Of a stretch of DNA of 17,218 bases, positions 1 to 6,100 are shown piece after piece. Location: NCBI GenBank assembly GCA_044359405.1, contig JBIKMC010000041.1:1-17218 (forward strand), given 5' to 3'. How positions within the stretch are numbered: position 1 is the stretch's first letter; each line of letters opens with the position of its first letter. The notes under the pieces are model-generated. The model worked only from the letters and a program-made list of their open reading frames with translations. It did not search any database and had not been told where the DNA came from. A program made the translations under genes and the position numbers. Source of the stretch: SYIM01 sp044359405 (GTDB lineage Bacteria > Pseudomonadota > Gammaproteobacteria > Burkholderiales > Burkholderiaceae_E).

Positions 1-116
1 AGCGTGAGATCGTTCGTGTCGACCGCCGTCGCCTTATGCCGATCGCGCGGCGGCTTTTGCGTGCCCAGACTCCGCAGGAGGTCGACGAGGTGCGTTCGCT
101 CCTGCGCACGTTGTAA
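1..116 (+). CDS. C-terminal end of an unidentified protein (5' partial)
   Basis: An open frame enters from the left edge (first full codon at base 3) and ends at TAA 114-116, giving 38 visible residues and finishing in ...VRSLLRTL. The visible tail is arginine- and leucine-rich and looks helical. It has no catalytic motif or membrane segment. The pattern loosely recalls the C-terminal helix of PEP-utilising phosphotransferase enzymes, but that is too weak to name it. The gene lies upstream of the metX promoter in the same direction. No terminator is visible right after its stop, so read-through toward the metX leader is possible. Whether the frame is truly coding cannot be judged from this fragment. 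Confidence 0.45.
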   Translation, partial: REIVRVDRRRLMPIARRLLRAQTPQEVDEVRSLLRTL

Positions 117-192
117 GCTGGTTACTGGCGGTTCATTGCAGCCGGTTCGCTCGGTCGTGTACGCGGTCAGAGCGCGTCTTTGGGTGCGCCAT

Positions 193-220
193 TTGACACG
201 GGCAGCGTGTGCGCTAAACT
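193..220 (+). promoter_or_regulatory. Sigma70-type promoter of metXW
   Basis: TTGACA at 193-198 matches the -35 consensus perfectly. It is followed after 16 bases by TAAACT at 215-220, which matches 4 of 6 positions of the -10 box. The predicted transcription start, near 226-228, falls just before the SAM-II aptamer, so the RNA would begin with the riboswitch. The placement relative to the aptamer strengthens the call. Confidence 0.75.
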
Positions 221-233
221 TCAAAGTGGTTTT

Positions 234-287
234 TCGCGCCGATTTGACGACTAGCTTGCGGGCGCGCAACAAGTACGGCTAAAGCGG
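234..287 (+). promoter_or_regulatory. SAM-II riboswitch (metA motif) controlling metX
   Basis: The sequence follows the SAM-II architecture. P1 is a perfect 6-bp stem, CGCGCC 235-240 with GGCGCG 261-266. It is followed directly by the GATTTGA segment (241-247), the counterpart of the GAUUUAA loop of the crystallised aptamer, which lines the SAM pocket. The 3' tail carries GGCTAAAGC (277-285), the hallmark SAM-II end. The pseudoknot can be drawn as TAGC 252-255 with GCTA 278-281, extended by TTG 256-258 with CAA 270-272 or a shifted CTTG/CAAG pairing. SAM-II RNAs bind S-adenosylmethionine and commonly precede metX/metA. They are best known from Alphaproteobacteria, with fewer in other groups. 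The position here, between a promoter and metX with a terminator following, fits the expected role. Confidence 0.9.
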
Positions 288-303
288 CGTGGGCTCAGGC
301 CCC

Positions 304-345
304 AAGCCCGATCCGCTTGCCAAGCTGGTCGGGCTTTTTGTTTTT
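304..345 (+). terminator. Intrinsic terminator in the metX leader (riboswitch expression platform)
   Basis: AAGCCCGA 304-311 pairs perfectly with TCGGGCTT 329-336. The inner part can extend the helix through CC 313-314 with GG 327-328 and GCTT 315-318 with AAGC 322-325. The T-rich run TTTTTGTTTTT (335-345) follows at once. This is a strong Rho-independent terminator placed after the SAM-II aptamer and before the metX start, so SAM binding probably acts by premature transcription termination. A competing helix can form from 277-287 with 313-321 and would break the inner stem. Confidence 0.9.
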
Positions 346-352
346 GGTGTCC

Positions 353-1522
353 ATGACTGAATCCCGGGTTAGCCCCTACCGGATGCGTTTCGAGCAGCCC
401 CTGGCTTTGTCCAGCGGCGCGAGCATTTCCAATTATGAGTTGGTCTACGAGACCCATGGCACGCTCAATGCCGATCGCTCCAATGCAGTGCTTATCTGTC
501 ATGCACTGAACGCCTCGCATCACGTGGCGGGCGTCTCGGCTGAACCGCCGCATGAACTGGGCTGGTGGGACAATATGGTGGGCCCGGGCAAGCCCGTCGA
601 TACCCGCCGGTTTTTTGTGATCGGTGTCAACAACCTGGGCAGCTGTTTCGGCTCCACCGGCCCGATGTCGGTCAATCCGGCCAGCGGGCGGGCTTATGGA
701 CCTGATTTTCCGGTGGTCACCGTCGAGGACTGGGTGCATTCGCAGGCCCGACTGGCCGATCGGCTTGGCATCGATCGTTTTGCGGCTGTCATGGGGGGCA
801 GTCTTGGCGGTATGCAGGCTTTGGCGTGGTCTTATCTTTACCCCGGCCGAATTGCGCATTGTCTGGCCATCGCCAGCACGCCCAAGCTGTCCGCGCAGAA
901 CATCGCCTTCAATGAGGTCGCCCGACGGGCGATTCTGACCGACCCCGAGTTTCATGGCGGGCGTTTTTACGATCATGGCGTGGTGCCTAAGCGGGGCCTT
1001 CAGGTCGCTCGCATGATTGGTCACATCACCTACCTGTCCGATGATTCCATGGCCGAGAAGTTCGGCCGAGTGCTGCGGCCACACTCGCCGCAATCGGATC
1101 CGCGCAGTGACTACCGTTTCACCTTCGATGTCGAGTTCGAGATCGAGTCGTATCTGCGCTATCAGGGCGAAAAATTTTCCCGTTATTTTGACGCCAATAC
1201 CTACCTGCTCATCACGCGGGCGCTTGATTACTTTGATCCGGCGCGAGCTTTTGGTGACGATCTGTCGGCGGCGCTTGCACCGGCGAGTGCCAGCTTTCTG
1301 ATTGCGTCCTTCACCACCGACTGGCGCTTTGCGCCCGAGCGCAGCCGTGAAATCGTGCAGGCGCTGCTTAAGGCCGGCAAACCGGTCACCTACGCGGAAA
1401 TTGATGCGCCCCATGGGCATGACGCTTTTCTGCTCGAGCACCCGCAGTACCATGCCCTGGTCAGGGCTTATTTCGAACGTATTGCCGCAGCCGCCGGTGT
1501 ACCGCTCTTGGAGACGGTGTGA
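353..1522 (+). CDS. metX: Homoserine O-acyltransferase MetX (probably O-succinyltransferase)
   Basis: This cytosolic enzyme acylates the hydroxyl of L-homoserine with an acyl-CoA, activating it for sulfur incorporation in methionine synthesis. The 389-residue product is full length for the alpha/beta-hydrolase-fold MetX family. The nucleophile elbow GGSLGGMQ puts the catalytic serine at residue 150. Asp323 (in TTDWRF) and His356 (in HGHDAFL) complete the triad. The succinyl-CoA preference is inferred from the habit of proteobacterial MetX proteins next to metW; specificity residues were not resolved. The open frame runs upstream into the terminator hairpin from a TTG at 317, but ATG 353 gives the sensible N-terminus. 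The Shine-Dalgarno site is poor (only a GGTG just upstream). Expression should be controlled by the SAM-II leader. The stop overlaps the metW start. Confidence 0.95.
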   Translation: MTESRVSPYRMRFEQPLALSSGASISNYELVYETHGTLNADRSNAVLICHALNASHHVAGVSAEPPHELGWWDNMVGPGKPVDTRRFFVIGVNNLGSCFGSTGPMSVNPASGRAYGPDFPVVTVEDWVHSQARLADRLGIDRFAAVMGGSLGGMQALAWSYLYPGRIAHCLAIASTPKLSAQNIAFNEVARRAILTDPEFHGGRFYDHGVVPKRGLQVARMIGHITYLSDDSMAEKFGRVLRPHSPQSDPRSDYRFTFDVEFEIESYLRYQGEKFSRYFDANTYLLITRALDYFDPARAFGDDLSAALAPASASFLIASFTTDWRFAPERSREIVQALLKAGKPVTYAEIDAPHGHDAFLLEHPQYHALVRAYFERIAAAAGVPLLETV

Positions 1523-2178
1523 TGACGCTGGATCGATCCCGGCCCGAAGGCATGCTGCGCCCCGACCTGGCTCTCATTGCGACCTGGGTCGCTCCGCAGG
1601 CGCGTGTACTGGACCTGGGCTGCGGGGACGGGCAGCTGCTGGATTATCTGCAGCGCGAGCGTCGCTGCCGAGCCTATGGTGTTGAGATCGACGATGCCAG
1701 TGTGCTGGCCTGTGTGCAGCGCGGGGTGGAGGTGATTCAGCGCGATATTGAGGCTGGCCTGGGTATGTTTGGCGCCGACGCCTTTGATGTGGCGGTTCTA
1801 TCGATGGCGGTACAGGCCACCCACCGCACTGAGCAGGTGCTGACCGAAATGAGCCAGGTCGCAGCCGAAGGTATCGTGTCTATTCCAAATTTCGGCCACT
1901 GGTATCACGCCTGGTCTTTGCTGCGAGGACGCATGCCGGTGTCTCGGGAGATGCCCTACCAGTGGTACAACACGCCCAATTTGCATCTGGCCACTGTGTC
2001 TGATTTCGAGGACCTGCTGGCTCAGCTGGGGCTGGACATTACCCAGCGTGCCTTTCTCGCCGATGGGCGGGCCGTGCACTGGCTGGCCGGCTGGAGAGCC
2101 ACGCAGGCGATCTATCGTTTTCGGCGAAGATCATCCAGTCGCCGGGCCAGCTCGGGCGAGCGCAGCGACGCTTCATAG
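1522..2178 (+). CDS. metW: Methionine biosynthesis protein MetW (SAM-dependent methyltransferase fold)
   Basis: MetW is a class I methyltransferase-fold protein that accompanies MetX in many proteobacteria and is needed for full MetX function; its direct reaction is unclear. Motif I (VLDLGCGDG, about residues 29-37) forms the SAM-binding loop. The family-typical segment MPYQWYNTPNLHL is present in the second half. The start is ATG 1522, whose first base is the last base of the metX TGA, with GGAG at 1510-1513 at good distance, so translation is coupled. The product is 218 residues, somewhat longer than usual. The last 20 or so residues are a serine/arginine-rich tail encoded antisense to the converging crotonase gene, which looks like a 3' extension beyond the normal family end near IYRF. 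Confidence 0.93.
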   Translation: MTLDRSRPEGMLRPDLALIATWVAPQARVLDLGCGDGQLLDYLQRERRCRAYGVEIDDASVLACVQRGVEVIQRDIEAGLGMFGADAFDVAVLSMAVQATHRTEQVLTEMSQVAAEGIVSIPNFGHWYHAWSLLRGRMPVSREMPYQWYNTPNLHLATVSDFEDLLAQLGLDITQRAFLADGRAVHWLAGWRATQAIYRFRRRSSSRRASSGERSDAS

Positions 2179-2996
2179 GCGTCAAGCATCTGATCATGCA
2201 GCGCGGGCGTGATGCCCGCATGGGCCAGTGCCAGCAGGTCTCGCTTCATGGTGGCGACAACGCCGGGGTCGGTCTGTGCCACCGCTTGCAGCAGTGCGGC
2301 CAAGGTCTTGCCCAGGGCCGTGCGCTCGCATAGCTGCGATACGAAGCCGATCCGAAGTAGTTCGTCAGCCCCGACCGTCGCGCCAGTCAGCATCAGCCGG
2401 CTCGCGGCGGCCAGGCCCAGCCGCGTCACATAGCGTCGCAGACCACCCGGGTAGTAATGCAGGCCGATGCGGGCCGCCGGCATGAACAGGCGCATATCGT
2501 TCACGCCGATGCGAAGGTCGCAGGCCAGTGCCAGATCGGTGGCCCCACCATAGGCGCTGCCATTGAGCGCGGCGATGGTGGTGAAGGGAAGTGTCTCCAG
2601 CAGATCAAGCATGCGTTCGAAGCCACCCTGCAGGGATTCGATGATGGCCTGCAGGGTGAAGCCTGAACAGAAGCTGCGCTCACCAACAGCGCTGATCACC
2701 AGCGCTCGGGGCCAGACCGACTCGGCGTGGCTGTGTGCCAGATCCTCGAAGCAGTCGATGAGAGCGAGAACATCGGCTGGATCCAGCCGGTTGTGCTCAT
2801 CGGGTCGGTCCAGCATGACGCAGGCGTAGCGATCCTCGCGCAGCATGCGCGGAGCGCCCGGATGCGACGCGAGTCGTGGCGCCTGCGCTGCCTGGGCGAG
2901 CAGGGTGTCAAGCGCCGGCATGACGGGGGCGTCGACGAGTGCGGTGTGTGCAGGCTCAGCCGAAGACGGTCTTGGGCGTGATGAGTGCGTTGACAT
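2112..2996 (-). CDS. Enoyl-CoA hydratase/isomerase (crotonase) family protein lacking the hydratase glutamates
   Basis: The 294-residue product has a crotonase fold. Segments SGFTL (111-115) and GSAYGGATD (146-154) supply the two oxyanion-hole peptides that bind a CoA thioester carbonyl, and LALACDLRIG follows as in the family. Aligned by eye with rat enoyl-CoA hydratase, the first catalytic glutamate (E144) is Asp154 and the second (E164, in the PEI segment) is Ala174. It is therefore unlikely to be a standard hydratase; isomerase, hydrolase, decarboxylase or thioesterase-type chemistry is possible. The N-terminus before about residue 50 is low-complexity and unlike the family; ATG 2994-2996 is used, but Met26 or Met51 could be the true start, and no clear Shine-Dalgarno site decides it. 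The 3' end overlaps metW by 67 bases, tail to tail. The gene is divergent from the RHS gene. Confidence 0.82.
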   Translation of the reverse strand: MSTHSSRPRPSSAEPAHTALVDAPVMPALDTLLAQAAQAPRLASHPGAPRMLREDRYACVMLDRPDEHNRLDPADVLALIDCFEDLAHSHAESVWPRALVISAVGERSFCSGFTLQAIIESLQGGFERMLDLLETLPFTTIAALNGSAYGGATDLALACDLRIGVNDMRLFMPAARIGLHYYPGGLRRYVTRLGLAAASRLMLTGATVGADELLRIGFVSQLCERTALGKTLAALLQAVAQTDPGVVATMKRDLLALAHAGITPALHDQMLDAYEASLRSPELARRLDDLRRKR

Positions 2997-3177
2997 TCGC
3001 CAAGCATAACGGCTCTGCCGGCAAGCCTAGGCCTTCGGTTTCGCGCGCCCAAGCTGCGCGTCTGACGGGTCCTACGCCGACTCGGCAGGCCTGCCTAGGC
3101 TGAGCGCCTGATTGTCGCGAACCCGAGTCGCTCGCCATGCTGTGCGACTCGCCCAAGGCTCTCCCGAGGTTTACATC
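2997..3177. other. Divergent intergenic region with short palindromes
   Basis: This 181-base gap separates the crotonase gene and the RHS gene. It holds a perfect 12-bp palindrome GGCAGGCCTGCC (3084-3095), overlapping the palindrome GCCTAGGC (3093-3100). A second GCCTAGGC lies at 3025-3032 inside the near-palindrome AAGCCTAGGCCTT (3023-3035). The two GCCTAGGC copies start 68 bases apart and might be operator half-sites for the divergent genes. No convincing -35/-10 pair was found on either strand. GAGG at 3166-3169 is the ribosome binding site of the RHS gene. Confidence 0.4.
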
Positions 3178-6100
3178 ATGAAGGTGACGCGATCCGGCTG
3201 GCGTGCCGTCCTGCATCGACTACTGCCCTATCCGCTGGCCCTGGTGCAGACCTGCGCCCTGGCCGCGATATGCCCTGCATCCGGCGGGTCGCCCGGGTCT
3301 TTGCCCTCGGTGATCTCGGAGCGCATGGCCGGCTTCGGAGGGCTTGGCATGTCGTCGACCCGACTTCCCGCTGGCGCGGCCGGTGCAGGCGCCGCGAGTG
3401 CCTCTGGCGCCTCCTCAGGTGATGAGCACGCCTGCACGCCATCGCCGCAGACGGCAGAGCCGGCGAGCCTAAGCCGCGCAGCGCCCTCGCTGGCGGCGGG
3501 CAATCCGGTCGATCTGGCCAGCGGCAACAAGTACGAGTATTTCAGCGATCTGCGGTTCGCTAGACCCGATGCCATGACGCTCGTTGATGCCGGCGGTATG
3601 CCTACCGGGGTTGCTGCGGACGCGCTGTCTCCAGACAGCCTCGTCATGAATTTCGCGCGGCACTACAACAGCGGCGCGCAGTTCGCGCTCAGTCTGGGCG
3701 TGGGCTGGAGCCATACCTATGAAACGCGGCTGGCACGTCTGCGACGCGAGACAGCGACGCGCAGCGCGCTTACGCCCTTTGAAATTCAGATTCTGCAGGC
3801 CGACGGTCGTCGCCTGGCCTTCAGCCCTGTCGCCAGGCTGGGCGACGGGACGATTCGCTACAGCACGGGGGATCTCGCCGATGGCCTGATCGAGGAACGG
3901 CTAGCCAGTGTTTCAGGGCTAGCCAAACCGGCGCGTGTGCAAGGCCGAGAAAGCGACCACCGGGTGGCGCAGCCCTGGGTCTGGCGCTGGCCCGGCGGGC
4001 GTCGGCTCTATTTTGATGGGCATGGCCGGCTGGTACGTATTGTGGCCTCTGATCTGGATGCCATTGACCTCAGCTATGACGGGCAGGGCCGTCTGAGCCA
4101 GCTCAGTGATCGGCAGGGACGATACCTTCGACTAAACCACGCGGGCGGACGTTTGCAGTCTTTGCGACTGCCTGACGGTGCCGAGGTGCGTTATGACTAT
4201 GACGGTCGCGGGCGCCTGGTGAGGGTGCGCTATCCCGGCGGTGAGCAGGTCAGCCACCACTATGAGGACAGCGTGCAGCCGTTTCGACTGACCGGAACCA
4301 CCTACCCGGACGGTCGTCGTAGTCGACACCGCTATGACGTTCAGGGTCGGGTGGTCAGCACACAAGCTGACGATCGCATTGCAGCCAGACGAGTCGAGCT
4401 GCAATACAGCGGCGATCCGCAGGCAGACGTCGGAACCACTGTCCTGAGGGCGCTTGACGGTGAGGGTCGCTACCAATGGCGCCGTCTGGCCTCTGGCCAG
4501 AACGTGCTGACCGAGTCTTCTGGCAGTGGCTGTGCGCAGTGTCCGCCGGTCGGATGGCGATTGCGCTGGAGTGAGCGTGGCGAGCCGATCGAGCTGGGTG
4601 ACTGGCGACTGCGCTATGACGCACTGGGCCGTCTCACAGAGTTGTCCCAAGCGGTCAACATGCAGTCGGACAGTTCGGCCGGCGGGGGTCTTCAGTGGCG
4701 TCTGGCGTATGCAAGCGCCGACCCGCTGGCGAGTCCCTCGGTGATTGATGCGCCCAGCGTCATCGCCGGGCTTCGCCGCATCACCGAGTTCCGACACAAC
4801 GAACGCGATCAGACCGTCTTGCGTGTGGAGCGCGGTCATGTGCCCGAGGGCGACGGCTCGCGAGAGCGTTTTCGCGCGGTGCGTATCGATTATGCTGACA
4901 GTGGGCCCAGCGGGGGAAAGCCGACACGCGTATCCCTGGTGGAAGGTCCTTGGCCGCCGCCTGACAACGTGCCCGGTGGCGATCAAAAAGCCGAATCAAA
5001 ACGCGGACCTGTGAAGGGGTCCGTGGCTGACCCTGCGCAGGCACAACGCGGGACCTATCGGGGCAGGGGGCTTGGTTCCGTAATCGACCGGTACCTGGAC
5101 CCGGCCGGGCTGCCTGATGCGGCAGCGGTGCATCACTATCGCTGGGATGAACGACGGCGTCTATCCTCAGTCGATTATGGCCAGGACGTTCGCCATGAGA
5201 TTGAGCGAGATGATCTTGCCCGGCCTGTGCTTGAGCGTCTGCCGGACCTGCGCGAGCGGCACTGGCGCTACGACGCGGCCTGGAATCCTGACGGCCTTGC
5301 GCTCGAGCCGCCTGCGGGTGCTCGATACTCCAGAGCATCGCCTCAAGCGCAACCCGCGTCGCCTGTGTCCAGTCAGCCGACCAGACCGCTTCCAGTCGGC
5401 CTGACCCTGCATACCGCCGGTACCCGTCATTTCATCGATGCCGATGGTCAGCACACCGTACAGCGTCTGGATGACTTCGGCCGAATCGTGGAAGAGCGGA
5501 TCAACGGTGCGTTGTGGCGACACGTTCGGTATGACTCGGCCGGAAGGCCTGCCGAACTGACTCGCGCCAGTGGCGTTGTGGAGCACCTGCGCTTTGATGC
5601 CGCCGGGCGACTTCGCGAGCGTGAACGGCGCAGTGGTGAACAAAGCGAGTCGACGCTCTTCGACTGGCGCGGACTCAGGCTGGAGGCGTTGCGTCATCCG
5701 CACCAGTCGACCCGTGTTCTCAGTGATCCGGACGGTCGCATCACGCATCTGGAGCACACCGTCGGTGTTCATACGGTGCGTCTTGCGCAACACTACGACA
5801 CGGATGGCCGGCTGGCGCGTCGCGACCTGGGTGACGGCCGGTCTCTGATCTATGGCTATGACGCGCAAGGGCGTGCGCAGTCGGTGCGCCTTCAGCCTCG
5901 GGGCGCGGGTCAGCCCGAGGTTGACCTGCTGCGGGCGTCGTATCGCTCCGACGGTCTTGCCGCAGGTGAATTTCTGGGCAGGGCTGTGTTTTCAGACAGG
6001 CACTACGACGCGCAGCGACGCCTCACGCGTCTGACCTGGCAGACCCAATCGGTATTGAGTCGGACCAGTGCCAGTCTGGCCTCTCGCCTGGGATTGAACA

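Noticed and set aside
251..1453. 400-codon open frame antisense to metX
   Set aside because: Complement of a well-supported metX in GC-rich DNA; no recognisable domain, and its product looks like random basic sequence.
3178..3290. Lipoprotein signal in the RHS protein
   Set aside because: Cys26 (VQTC) and Cys32 (AAIC) do not fit the lipobox consensus; a plain signal peptide is the better reading.
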